The translations under genes were made by a program, and so were the position numbers. Shown here one piece after another: positions 24,788-34,262 of a DNA stretch of 64,000 bases; within the stretch, counting starts at the first letter, position 1, and the number at the start of each line of letters is the position of its first letter. The notes under the pieces are model-generated. The model did no database searches. It saw only the letters and a program-made list of their open reading frames with translations, and was not told the DNA's origin. Source of the DNA: Minicystis rosea. Its GTDB lineage: Bacteria; Myxococcota_A; Polyangia; Polyangiales; Polyangiaceae. Where the stretch lies: contig CP016211.1 in NCBI GenBank assembly GCA_001931535.1, forward strand, positions 5,005,573 to 5,069,572, written 5' to 3'.

Positions 24788-25026
24788 CTGAGATTTTGTC
24801 GACTAATTCCGGTGAGTTCCGAGCGGCGCTGTTCGAGCCGTCGTCGTGCTCCCGGAAGGCCGTTACCCCAGCGTTACCCCGGCAGAACCGTTGCTCCAGT
24901 CCGCACCGAGGCGGCGTAGCGAACTGGGCGGTCGTGCCGCAGAGGGACAGCGGTCGTGAGGCTTCGTCGGGACGGCGGCGCACGGCGACGCGGCTCGCCG
25001 AAGATTCCAGCTCGACCCTGGCGGGT

Positions 25027-25600
25027 CTAGGCTGCCTTGTCGGAGCCGCCCTTGGCCGCACGCAAGGCCCCATCGCCCCGCTGGCGATCCGTGCCGTGAT
25101 CGTCGTCGAGGCGTCGCGCGGCGTCCTCGAGGTCGCCCTTCAGGAAGTGTACGTAGTGCTGCGTCGTCGCCAGGTTCCATCTTCTGGACGACGTGCACCG
25201 GGATCCCCTTCCGGAGCCAGCTCGTGATTGCGTAGTGCCGCAGCGAGTACACGGACCAGCCGGCAAGGCCGGCGCGGTCGCGTACACGCTCGAAGGCACG
25301 ATCGAGCCCGTACTGGCCCCAAGGCTCGCCCTCGGCGGTGACGGCCAGATGCCCCTCCCGTGGCCCCGTCTCGACGTCGCCGAGAAGCATCGCGAGCCGG
25401 CGGGGGATCGGCACCTCACGCACCCCCGTCTTCGGCGTGTGCGTCTCCCCGAACGAGAGCCCCTCCCGGATGCTGAGGAACCCTCCCACGGGCTCATTGC
25501 CTTCTCGGCGCAGCTTCATGTCCCGCCGAAGCAGCGCACGCACCTCGTTCGGCCTTAGGCCCGCGGTCGCCGCGGGCGCGGTGCGGCGTTCAGGGCCTGC
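25027..25600 (-). pseudogene. Tyrosine recombinase (integrase) remnant beside tRNA-Thr
   Basis: The catalytic domain of a phage-type integrase is recognisable but broken. One frame carries the Arg I region (ATAGLRPNEVRALLRRD), TPKTGVREVPI and the Arg II region (YSLRHYAITSWLRKGIPVHV). After VVQKM the frame changes, and the neighbouring frame supplies LATTQHYVHFLKG with the nucleophile Tyr, ending at TAG/TAA near 25027. The expected Gly-His segment before the Tyr is missing, which suits a deletion of about 11 bp. The N-terminal core-binding domain is absent. Confidence 0.75.
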
Positions 25601-25747
25601 GCAGAGCTGGGCGGGGAGCATCTCGTCTTCGCGACGTGCTCCGCGGTCCCGTCCAGGGAAGGGCGTGGCCCCGCAGCACGATCGACGCATAACGACCCGC
25701 GCTGGCGTGACGGTCGCCGCCCGCACGAACGGCGCGCACGATGCCAC

Positions 25748-25985
25748 CGACGAGGTGCCACAGGTCGGGGGCTACGACTCGGATCGGATGGCGCCAGCCT
25801 GGCAGGCCTTGTCGAGCAGCAGCTCGACGACTGCGTCGAGCTCCCTCATTCGGCTGCCGGTGCTCTCGCGGACCGCAGCGTTCCCGCAGAACGCGGCGCC
25901 CACGCTCGGAGCCGGAGTGCGAGCACGAGCGGCGCCCGAAAGAGGGTGCCGAGCTCCTCCCCGCCGGCGTGCGATCTCCTCTCGT
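25748..25985. other. Intergenic stretch, no gene supported
   Basis: The region between the integrase remnant and the end of the RND pump gene shows no coding signal on either strand. It is probably decayed mobile-element DNA. Confidence 0.4.
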
Positions 25986-28900
25986 TCAGGTGCCGGCCGG
26001 CACCGTGCTGTCGCTGGTGTTCTCGTCGTACACCGCGTCGCTCGCGGTGCGGGCTCCGTCGCGGCGATGGTCCTTCGCGATCAACAGGTAGACCGAGGGC
26101 ACGACGAGGAGCGTGAAGATCGTGCCGATGCTCATCCCGCCGACGAGCACGACGCCGATCGAATTGCGCGCGACGGCGCCCGCGCCCGTGACGAGCGTGA
26201 GAGGGAAGTGACCGACGACCGTCGCGACGGTGGTCATCAGAATGGGGCGGAGGCGCGTCATCGCCGCTTCGCGCACCGCCTCGAGCTTGCTCAGGCCGAG
26301 CTCCTGCTGAGCGTTCGCGAATTCGACGATCAAGATGCCGTTCTTCGACACGAGGCCGATGAGCGTCACGAGCCCGACCTGCGAGTAGATGTTGAGCGTC
26401 GTCGTCCAGCCCTCGGTCAGCCGGAAGTGCATTCCGGGGGGGCCCGAGAACTTGAGGAACGTGAAGATCAACGCGCCGAACATCGCGAGCGGCACCGAGC
26501 CCGCCAGCACGACGAACGGGTCGCGGAACGAGTTGAACTGCGCGGCGAGGACCAGGAAGATGAGGAGCACCGCGAGGCCCATCGCGGGCAGAAACTTGCC
26601 GCTCTCCTGGCGGAGCTGGCGCGACTCGCCGGTGTAGTCCACGCGGTAGCCCGGCGGCAGGATCTTCGCGGCGGCGTCCTCGAGCACGCGCAGACCTTGA
26701 TCGAGCGAACGCGGAGCGAGCCCCGAGATCTTGATCGCATTGAGCTGTTGGAAGCGATTGAGCGAACGAGGCTCGACGCCCGTCTTGAGCGTCGCGATCG
26801 AGCTCAACGGGACGAGCTCTCCGCTGGGTCCGGTGACGTGGATGCTCTGGAGCTGATCGGCCGTGAGGCGACCGGCCCGCTCGATCTGAGGGATGACTTT
26901 GTAGGCCCGGCCGTCGATGTTGAAGCGGTTGACGAAGTTGCCGCCCAGCATCGAGCCGAGATCGGCGCCGACGCCTTGCATGGTCAAGCCCATGGAGGCG
27001 ATCTTGTCGCGGTCCAAGAGGATGTCCGATTTGGCTTGGTCGAGCCGCACGTCGGTGATGGGCGGGAACGCGAACAGGCCGCTCTTCATTGCCTCTTGCA
27101 CCACGAGCTCGGCGTAACGCACGAGATCTTCGTAGCTCGCCGTCGACGCCATCACGAACTCGACGGGGAACTGCCCGGGGCTCGGCAACGCGGCGGGGAG
27201 GAACACCGGAGCGCGCACGCCCGGGATCGCCGAGAGCTTGCCGAACAGCTCCGCTTGAATCGGGAAGATGCTGCGCTTCCGCTCCTCCCAAGGCTTGACG
27301 AGCATGCCCCCGAACCCGCCGCTCGGCAGCGTGATCTGGAAGCTGTGATCGAACTCCGGCGTCGCCTGGAAGTACCGGTTGATCTCGGCGGTGTACGGCG
27401 TGATTTGCTCCAGCGTCGCGTTCGCGGGCGCGTCGATCGCGCCGAACACGACGCCTTGATCTTCGTTGGGCGCGAGCTCTTGCGGTGAGAAGAGATAGAG
27501 CGGGACCACCGCCACGCTGAGGAGGATCCACACCGCGTAGATCGCGCCGCGCGCGGCCAGCGTCGTGTCCAGGAGCCGACCGTAGACCCTCTTCACGCGC
27601 TCGAAGCCCCGGTCGACCAGCCTCGCCATGAAGCCCTGCTCCGCGTGGGACCGGAGGAGCTTCGATGCCATCATCGGCGAGAGCGTCAGCGCGACGATGC
27701 CGGAGATGAAGACTGCGCCCGCGAGCGTGAAGGCGAACTCGCGGAAGAGCGCGCCTGTCAGGCCGCCCTGAAATCCGATCGGCGCGTACACGGCCGCGAG
27801 CGTGATCGTCATGGCGATGATCGGCCCGACGAGCTCGCGCGCACCGAGGATCGACGCTTCGAGAGCGCTCTTGCCGTCGCGCATGTGTCGCTCGACGTTC
27901 TCGACCACGACGATCGCGTCGTCGACCACGAGACCGACCGCGAGGACGATGGCGAGCAGGGTGAGCAGGTTCACGGTGAAGCCGACCACCTGCATCAGGA
28001 AGACGGCGCCGATGAGCGACACCGGGATCGCGACGAGCGGCACGAGCACCGAACGCAGTGAGCCCAAGAACAGGAAGATGACCACGACGACGATGAGCAC
28101 CGTCTCGGTCAGCGTGTGCGTGACGTCTTCGATCGCGCTGTTGATGTACTTCGTGGAATCGAACGCGACGTTCGCGCGGAGCCCGCTCGGGAGCTCGGCC
28201 TTCACGAAGTCCATCTCTTTCCGAACGCGCGCGATGACGTCCAGCGAGTTCGCGTTGGGCAGGACCCAGATGCCCATGAACACGGCGCGCTGACCGGAGA
28301 AGCGGACCTCCTGATCGTAGTTGTCGGAGCCGAGGACGACGTCGGCGACGTCCTCGAGGCGCACGAGCGTGCCGCCACGCTCGCGCAGGACGAGCTTCTT
28401 GAACTCGTCGACCGAGTGCAGATCGGTCGAGGCCGTGATGTTCATCTGGACGAGCCCGCCCTTGGTCTGTCCCACGGCGGAGAGGTAGTTGTTCGCCGCG
28501 AGTGCCTGGCGGACCTGCGCGGGGCTCACGTTGTAGGCCGCCATCTTGTCGGCCTTGAGCCACGCGCGGATGGCGAACGTGCGGCCACCGATGATGTCTG
28601 CGCGCTGCACGCCCTCGAGCGCGCTGAGGCGTGGCTGGACGACGCGGATGAGGTAGTCGGTGACCTGGTTCTCCGCGAGGATGTCGGAGTCGAAGCTCAG
28701 GTACATCGCCGCGATGAGCGAGTCGGACGGCTCGACGTTGATCGCCGGGACCTCGGCCTCCGGCGGCAGGTCGGCACGCACTTGGTTCACGCGCGCGCTG
28801 ATGTCGGCGAGCGCGTTGGCAGCGCTGAAGTTGAGCTTGAGCCGGACGTTGATCGTCGACAGGCCCTGTACCGACTGCGACTCGATGTAGTCGATGCCGT

Positions 28901-29123
28901 CGGCCGCCGCGATCGACCGCTCGAGCGGCGTCGTGATGAAGCCTCGAACGAGATGCGCGTTGGCGCCGACGTACGCGGTGCGCACCGCGACCGTCGCGCT
29001 CTCGAGCTTCGGGTACTGCCGCACGTTCAAGCTTCGAACGGCCTGCAGGCCAGCGATGATGATGATGAGATTGACGACGATCGCCAGGACGGGTCGGCGA
29101 ATGAAGATGTCCGTGAGCTTCAT
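25986..29123 (-). CDS. RND-family efflux transporter (HAE1 type)
   Basis: A 1,045-residue inner-membrane proton-driven drug exporter, similar to AcrB/MexF. It starts MKLTDIFIRRPVLAIVVNLI. The proton-relay Asp pair in TM4 is in VGLVVDDAIVVVENVERHM and the TM10 Lys in LIGLVSKNGILIVEFAN. PLVAIPVSLIGAVFLM and the large periplasmic loops complete the pattern. Its adaptor is encoded 7 bp upstream. No outer-membrane TolC-type gene is in the window. Confidence 0.97.
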   Translation of the reverse strand: MKLTDIFIRRPVLAIVVNLIIIIAGLQAVRSLNVRQYPKLESATVAVRTAYVGANAHLVRGFITTPLERSIAAADGIDYIESQSVQGLSTINVRLKLNFSAANALADISARVNQVRADLPPEAEVPAINVEPSDSLIAAMYLSFDSDILAENQVTDYLIRVVQPRLSALEGVQRADIIGGRTFAIRAWLKADKMAAYNVSPAQVRQALAANNYLSAVGQTKGGLVQMNITASTDLHSVDEFKKLVLRERGGTLVRLEDVADVVLGSDNYDQEVRFSGQRAVFMGIWVLPNANSLDVIARVRKEMDFVKAELPSGLRANVAFDSTKYINSAIEDVTHTLTETVLIVVVVIFLFLGSLRSVLVPLVAIPVSLIGAVFLMQVVGFTVNLLTLLAIVLAVGLVVDDAIVVVENVERHMRDGKSALEASILGARELVGPIIAMTITLAAVYAPIGFQGGLTGALFREFAFTLAGAVFISGIVALTLSPMMASKLLRSHAEQGFMARLVDRGFERVKRVYGRLLDTTLAARGAIYAVWILLSVAVVPLYLFSPQELAPNEDQGVVFGAIDAPANATLEQITPYTAEINRYFQATPEFDHSFQITLPSGGFGGMLVKPWEERKRSIFPIQAELFGKLSAIPGVRAPVFLPAALPSPGQFPVEFVMASTASYEDLVRYAELVVQEAMKSGLFAFPPITDVRLDQAKSDILLDRDKIASMGLTMQGVGADLGSMLGGNFVNRFNIDGRAYKVIPQIERAGRLTADQLQSIHVTGPSGELVPLSSIATLKTGVEPRSLNRFQQLNAIKISGLAPRSLDQGLRVLEDAAAKILPPGYRVDYTGESRQLRQESGKFLPAMGLAVLLIFLVLAAQFNSFRDPFVVLAGSVPLAMFGALIFTFLKFSGPPGMHFRLTEGWTTTLNIYSQVGLVTLIGLVSKNGILIVEFANAQQELGLSKLEAVREAAMTRLRPILMTTVATVVGHFPLTLVTGAGAVARNSIGVVLVGGMSIGTIFTLLVVPSVYLLIAKDHRRDGARTASDAVYDENTSDSTVPAGT

Positions 29124-29130
29124 CCGTTCC

Positions 29131-30273
29131 TCAGCGGTTCTCGGGCTGCGGAGCGAGCTTGGCGTCGAGCGGGATGTCGTTGTTCACGACCGCGCTCGCG
29201 CCGTTCCGGAGCTTGAAGGCGCCTGCGACGGCGATCTCCTCGCCTGCCTTGATGCCATCCTCGACGGCGACGAAGTCGCCGCGGCTCTCGCCGACGCGGA
29301 CGAACTGCTGGCGCGCGGACTTCACCGGCTTCCCGCTCGGCGCCCGGGTCGCATCCGCCTTGTCTTCGAGGACGAAGACCGAATCGCCATACGGCGCGTG
29401 GAGGAGCGCCGTCGCGGGGATCGTCAGCACCGGCTTCTTCTGGGGGAGCACGACCGAGACGCGCACGAACATGCCCGGTCGGAGCGCTTCGTCTCTGTTC
29501 GGCACGCCAGCCCGGAGCTTGATCGATCGCGTCATGGGGTCGATCGCCGGATCGACGGCGACGACGGTGCCGTCGAAGCCATTCTTGTCCGACGCGCCGG
29601 TGCGAACGCGGACGGGGGTGCCCGGCGGCACGTCCGCGAGGCGCTGTTGCGGCAGCGTGAAGTCGACGTACACCGAGTCCATCGCCTCGAGCACGACGAT
29701 GGGCGTGCCCGGGTTCAGGTATTGGCCGAGGTTGATGGATCGAATGCCGAGGCGACCGGTGAACGGCGCCCGCACCACCTTGCGGTTGATCTGCGCTTCG
29801 GCGGCGTTCACGTCGGCGCCCGAGCTCCGGACGATGGCCTCGTCGTTGTCGAGCTGCGAGACCGAGATGACCTGGTCCTGCGCGAGCGCTCGCGAGCGGC
29901 CGACGTTGACGCTCGCGAGATCGCGTCGCGCGCGCGCAGAGGCGAGCTGCGCGCGCTCGACGCTGGTGTCGAGCTGCACGAGCACCTGGCCTTGCGTGAC
30001 CTTCGCGCCGGACTCGAAGAGGATCGCCGAGACGACGCCCGGCGCGTCGTTGCTCACGGTGACGCCCTTGACTGCCGCGACCGTGCCGACTGCGGGAAGG
30101 ATCGCTTCCCACGACTGCGCTTCGACACTTGCACTGCTCACGACCTCGGGCGGCGGCCCCGCCTTTTCGGCGACCTTGCCGTGGTTCGCGAGCATCGACA
30201 TCTGGCGGAACTTCAAGCCGCCCAAGCCCGCGATGAGCGCGAGCACGGCGACGATGGGCACGACATATCTCAC
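29131..30273 (-). CDS. RND efflux periplasmic adaptor (membrane fusion protein)
   Basis: This HlyD/AcrA-like protein links the pump to an outer-membrane channel. It has an N-terminal membrane anchor (VRYVVPIVAVLALIAGLGG), a lipoyl-like half (VTVSNDAPGVVSAILFESGA; APFTGRLGIRSINLGQYL), a coiled-coil hairpin and a beta-barrel part with IDPMTRSIKLRAGVPN. I prefer GTG 30273 (380 residues), which puts the anchor at the N-terminus with GAGG upstream; the frame is open to a GTG at 30354. It is co-transcribed with the pump. Confidence 0.92.
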   Translation of the reverse strand: MRYVVPIVAVLALIAGLGGLKFRQMSMLANHGKVAEKAGPPPEVVSSASVEAQSWEAILPAVGTVAAVKGVTVSNDAPGVVSAILFESGAKVTQGQVLVQLDTSVERAQLASARARRDLASVNVGRSRALAQDQVISVSQLDNDEAIVRSSGADVNAAEAQINRKVVRAPFTGRLGIRSINLGQYLNPGTPIVVLEAMDSVYVDFTLPQQRLADVPPGTPVRVRTGASDKNGFDGTVVAVDPAIDPMTRSIKLRAGVPNRDEALRPGMFVRVSVVLPQKKPVLTIPATALLHAPYGDSVFVLEDKADATRAPSGKPVKSARQQFVRVGESRGDFVAVEDGIKAGEEIAVAGAFKLRNGASAVVNNDIPLDAKLAPQPENR

Positions 30274-30621
30274 TGCGAGCACCTCGAAGTAGGCGTTTGT
30301 CGATCGATCGCCGACGAGGCGATTGAGAGAACGCGAGGGGCGTGCGTTGGGCACGGGAGGCGAATCGTTAAGGTGTTGTCGACGAAGGAATCTGAACGAC
30401 CGCGTGATCGATCCACGACGTCACGACACACCGTCGAGAACGACAGCGTGGACCCGTGTCTTCGTCGAGAAGACCTCCGCGCCCGAAGGCTCTACTTCCT
30501 ATTTGATAGTAACTTCTGCGTGGGAAGGTGAGTAAGGCCCGGCGCCAAGCCTGTCAACCCCGTTTCCGTTTAGCGAAGCGGCGATCTGCCGTGTACAATG
30601 GGTCCTGTCCGAGGCACCTCG

Positions 30622-31002
30622 ATGAAACCCGCGTGCGCCCACCTCTGCATGCACTTCCAGTCGGCCATGAACGTGCTGTCGAAGCCCTGGACCGGGCTCA
30701 TCGTCGCCACGCTCGAGCAGGGCGCGCTGCGCTTCTCGGAGATCGGCGAGCGCATCCCGGCGATCGGGGACCGGATCCTGTCGTCGCGCCTCAAGGAGCT
30801 CGAGGCCGAGGGTGTGGTCCTCCGGCGAGTCGATCCCGGACCGCCGGTGCGCGTGACGTACGAGCTCACGGAGGCGGGCATGGGGTTCGGGGCGGCGGCG
30901 GACGCGATCAGCGCCTGGGGCGCGGCGCTCTCGAAGCAGAAGGCGTCGAGCGGCGGCAGAGCGCGGGCGCCGCGGAAGGCCGCGCGCCCTGCGTCGCGCT
31001 GA
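30622..31002 (+). CDS. HxlR-family transcriptional regulator
   Basis: A 126-residue winged-helix regulator with the HxlR signature: a Cys near the start (CAHLCMHFQSAMNVLSKPWT), GLIVATLEQGALRFSEIGER, then RLKELEAEGVVLRRVDPGPP and VTYELTEAG. The ATG at 30622 follows GAGG by 8 bp; an earlier ATG at 30598 is possible. It is divergent from the RND operon, which it most likely represses. HxlR proteins often sense electrophiles or quinones through cysteines; C13 or C17 could serve. Confidence 0.9.
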   Translation: MKPACAHLCMHFQSAMNVLSKPWTGLIVATLEQGALRFSEIGERIPAIGDRILSSRLKELEAEGVVLRRVDPGPPVRVTYELTEAGMGFGAAADAISAWGAALSKQKASSGGRARAPRKAARPASR

Positions 31003-31525
31003 GCTCCGGGACGAGCCCCGCCGCTGAGTCGCGACCGCCGCTTGGCCGGCCCACCGACGACGCGTAATCGCCGCGATTGGCCCCCTCGTCAGCAGGCGCC
31101 GGTGGCCTCGTCGCGATCGCGTCGCACCGACGGCGCCCATCGGCGGCCCGTTGCATGGACGAACGTACGCGGGCCCTGGCCCGTCTGCCGCCGTCGGGCG
31201 CCAGGTCGCCGACCACGCGCGCTTTCACGTCGCGCTCCACCAGCTTCTTCTTCCGCCGGGCCGCTTCCCGCAGCGCGGCGGGGGCCATGCGGTCGATCTC
31301 CTACAGACTTCGCCCCCGCTACCTCGTGCAGCAACGTGCGCGCGGGGCGGTGAAAACCTCGCGGTCCGCACCGGCGCGGTCCAAACGCACTCGCAAACTC
31401 AAGTCGAATCGCCCCTTCACCGAGAGCGAACACCGCTGGCGAAGCAGCCGTGCCGTGTGATCCCGTCGCGACGACGTTACCAGGCTGGCACGTCGGAGAG
31501 CGCGCGGGGCTCCGCGCCGAACAGG
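31003..31525. other. Intergenic stretch, no gene supported
   Basis: Frames on both strands are short, Arg-rich and without ribosome sites. I recognise nothing here. It borders a decayed small gene and begins an accessory region that runs to the IS element. Confidence 0.4.
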
Positions 31526-31669
31526 CTACCGCGTTGAGCAGCGCGGGTCCTGGTGCCCGCCTCCCGCGTCGACGGCGTATTGCGCGGTCTGCGTGCCGAT
31601 CGCCATGCACTCCTGGGTGTTGCGAATGGCGTACTACGCTTGCTGTTGGGTCGTCCCGCGAATGTACAT
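31526..31669 (-). pseudogene. Decayed small four-helix copper-binding-like protein
   Basis: A good ribosome site (GGGAGGA) precedes ATG 31669. The frame reads MYIRGTTQQQA, then an in-frame TAG, then YAIRNTQECMAIGTQTAQYAV and DAGGGHQDPRCSTR before TAG 31526-31528. The QECxxxxxxTAQYxxDxGGxH pattern recalls the first helices of small four-helix-bundle Cys-rich copper-binding proteins (DUF326-like), but most of the family's Cys are gone and it is short. Family call is tentative. Confidence 0.35.
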
Positions 31670-31752
31670 GAGCGTCCTCCCGCGAACGTGGTGGTTGGTT
31701 CTCGTGTCCTGCGCATCATCGGGCTGAGAGGCGGCCGAGCACGACGATTCTC

Positions 31753-31788
31753 TTGACGGGTTCGTATTATGACCATAATACATCGCCA
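31753..31788 (+). promoter_or_regulatory. Sigma-70 promoter with palindromic operator, leaderless NmrA-like gene
   Basis: TTGACG (31753-31758) and TAATAC (31776-31781) are spaced by 17 bp. The transcript would start about 7 bases later, at the ATG (31788) itself, so the mRNA is probably leaderless; no ribosome site is seen. The palindrome GTATTAT-GACC-ATAATAC (31764-31781) covers the -10 and spacer, an ideal repressor site. Confidence 0.65.
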
Positions 31789-32825
31789 TGACCGCGAAGA
31801 TCTTGGTCGTCGGCGCGACTGGCGCTCAGGGGTTTCCAATCGTACGAGCACTGGTGGAGGATGGACGCTACGAGGTCACGATCTTCACTCGGAACGCCTC
31901 GTCCGCACGATCGAAGACGCTGCTCTCGCTCCCCGGCGTGACGGCGTTTCAGGGCAACGCGATGAACGAAAAGGACATCTACGATGCCTTCCGCCGCGTG
32001 GACGCCGTCTACTGCAACCTCGACGGTTTCGCGATCGGCGAGGTCAACGAGACCTTCTGGGGCATTCGAATGTTCGAGATCGCCGTCGAGCTCGGCCTCA
32101 AACACTATGTCTGGGGAAGTCTCGATTATCTGCTGAAGAAGAGCGGTTACGACCCCAAGTACCGCTGCGGGCATTACGACGCCAAGGGCCGGGTCGCGGA
32201 GTTCATCCTGCAGCAGAGGCCGAAGTCCATGGTCGCGTCGGTGCTCACGTCGGGCCCTTACATGGAGATGCTCTATGACGGGATGTTCGTACCTCGCACG
32301 CAAACGGATGGAACGCTCTTGTTCGCACATCCAATCGGCGAAGGGAAAGTCCCGATGGTCCACCTCGACGACATCGGTAGATTCGCTCGATGGATCTTCG
32401 ACCATCCCGAGGAGTCCAACGGCGTGGACCTCGAAGTTGCCACGGAGCATGTCGGTTGGCGATACCTCGTCGACTGCGTCCAGCGCGTGACGGGCAAGAA
32501 GGCCGTCTTCGTAGACCTCGAGCAATCCGTGTATTTTGCCAAATCCGGTATCAGCGCGACGGCGCCGGCCGCGTGGGCACAGGCCGAGGGGGCGCCGATC
32601 TCGGGTGGGCAAACCTTTTGGGAGAACTTTTCGGGATGGTGGTCCGCGTGGCACGACAATCTCGTCACCCGCGATTACGCCAAGCTCGATCGCATCCTGC
32701 CGGACCGCGTTCGCACGCTCGAGGAATGGATGCGCAAGACCCACTATGACGGCTCGTTCCGGCCGATCCTCAAAGACCGCTCGGACTCGCGAGAGGCCAG
32801 CGAGTCGCGCAACGTAAGCGTATGA
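31788..32825 (+). CDS. NmrA/HSCARG-like NAD(P)-binding protein
   Basis: A 345-residue atypical SDR with the glycine motif ILVVGATGAQGFPIV at the N-terminus, VTIFTRNASSARS after beta-2, and GHYDAKGRVAEFI in the region that holds the catalytic Lys in relatives. NmrA-like proteins sense the NADPH/NADP ratio or reduce quinones. Its promoter carries a palindrome over the -10 box, so it is probably repressed by a small dimeric regulator; the HxlR gene 0.8 kb upstream is one candidate. The codon use is less GC-rich than neighbours, suggesting transfer. Confidence 0.85.
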   Translation: MTAKILVVGATGAQGFPIVRALVEDGRYEVTIFTRNASSARSKTLLSLPGVTAFQGNAMNEKDIYDAFRRVDAVYCNLDGFAIGEVNETFWGIRMFEIAVELGLKHYVWGSLDYLLKKSGYDPKYRCGHYDAKGRVAEFILQQRPKSMVASVLTSGPYMEMLYDGMFVPRTQTDGTLLFAHPIGEGKVPMVHLDDIGRFARWIFDHPEESNGVDLEVATEHVGWRYLVDCVQRVTGKKAVFVDLEQSVYFAKSGISATAPAAWAQAEGAPISGGQTFWENFSGWWSAWHDNLVTRDYAKLDRILPDRVRTLEEWMRKTHYDGSFRPILKDRSDSREASESRNVSV

Positions 32826-33193
32826 GAGGCGACACGACGTAAGCGTCCGGCCACGGACGTCTCGAGCCGCCTGCGCCCTGAACCTCCCCGGATTCGACGA
32901 ACAGTCCCACTGTGCCGACGCGCACAGCGGTCAGAACAGACCGCCCAACGCGAAGCACCGCGCCGGCGAGGGCGCGGCTGGTGGCGATCGCTGCTCAGAT
33001 AGCGATCCACGATGGTAGCCACCTCGACGGGGAAACCATCTGCAGGTGTCCAAGCCCGTGCAGCGCGCTCTCCTGGACGGTTGCATGCCGCACGAAGGGG
33101 ACGTACCACGGGTCGCCGCTGACCGGGCGGTCGAAGACCCAGCGCACCACTCGTGAACCTCCATGCTCGTCATGGCTCGGCGCGACGGCGACG
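32826..33193. other. Intergenic stretch, no gene supported
   Basis: No convincing frame, RNA or repeat was found between the NmrA-like gene and the decayed genes that follow. Confidence 0.4.
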
Positions 33194-33332
33194 ATGACCA
33201 AGGAGATCTTCGAGCGCGCCGCCGCTCCCCATCGCGCTGGAGGACGCGCTCGCGTCGCCGCCGCCCGATGTGCTCGCGCTGCCGGAGGTGGACGCGCTCG
33301 CGGCGATCGTCGTCGCGCTCGTGCCTCAGTAG
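33194..33332 (+). pseudogene. Possible frameshifted short peptide gene
   Basis: ATG 33194 opens MTKEIFERAAAP. If one C is removed from the CCCC run at about 33226-33229, the frame continues IALEDALASPPPDVLALPEV then DALAAIVVALVPQ and TAG 33330-33332, a coherent hydrophobic-acidic end. It runs tail-to-tail into the next pseudogene. The origin is not recognised; it may be chance. Confidence 0.25.
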
Positions 33333-34139
33333 ACGCCATCCAGCCGAATGAGCTCGGCGCGCGCCTTCTTCTTGCTCGTGTTGTAGCCGACCAGCGCGTA
33401 GACACCCTTGCCGGGCACGTCGATGAAGTTTGCGATGTTTGCGTTGTCGAGCAGGTCCGGCTTGATGAGCGAATTGATGGCGTAGTCACCCTTCCTCGTG
33501 CCCGTCGCGTCGAACACCTCGAAGCGTGACTGGTTGTACGTCGAGCACAGGCCGTCGCCGCAGCTCCAGGGGTCGTTGGAGATTCGTTTGCCATTGCTGT
33601 CGCGGCCGCGAACCACCCGGCCCCGTTCGGCCGAGGCATGCTCGTGTGATCCTCGAATATCCCCGGATCGATATCCAGAGATACGAACAGCTCCACCGCG
33701 TCGCCGACCGGATCACCATCGAGACTGAGCCGCTGGGCGATCGTCCGCCGGACGACAACGGGATCCTCGGGTCCCCAATGGCCCATGCGCCGTCGGGGCC
33801 GGCGGTGATCGAGCCGAAGAGGCCACCCTTCAAATCCGTACCGATGGGCACGATGTCTTTCCATCCCATCTCCGTGCCTGGCAAGGGCGTGCCGTCCCGC
33901 CGATGGCCGACCAAGAAGGGTGATCCGAGCGCCGCGAAGACATAGGTCATCCCGGTACCGGAATGCGTGGAGAGCTGCGGGCCGGCGTTCCCGTACTTGG
34001 TCCCTACTTCGCCGTAGCTCGTAAAGGGGAGGATGGGGTTTCCTTCGGTGTCGAAACGACCGAAATACGATGCCTCTCCCACCCGACCGCCGTCGAGCGA
34101 GAAGGCTTCACCCACACACCTCCCGCGCGCTGCGATCAC
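33326..34139 (-). pseudogene. Decayed secreted-protein gene with at least two frameshifts
   Basis: Three overlapping minus-strand frames join into one protein-like text. The first has EASYFGRFDTEGNPILPFTS and LVGHRRDGTPLPGTEMGWKD. The second, from about 33780, has RLSLDGDPVGDAVELFVSLD. The third, from about 33620, has RGRDSNGKRISNDPWSCGDG and ends RAELIRLDGVY. The N-terminus is missing: an in-frame stop lies just upstream of 34139. Gly/Asp-rich loops suggest a beta-propeller-like secreted protein; not recognised further. Confidence 0.6.
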
Positions 34140-34262
34140 TCCGCAGTCAGCTCAGCCTTCTCCTGCGCTCGACGAACCTTGCTTCAGGACATCCGGTTTG
34201 CGTGCCCGGCGGGCTTCATGAGAGGGTGGCGAGGACGCATACCCATCGGAGAACACCGCCGC

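Noticed and set aside
25846..28563. 905-codon minus-strand frame overlapping the RND pump
   Set aside because: It is a shifted shadow of the RND gene, whose own frame has all family motifs.
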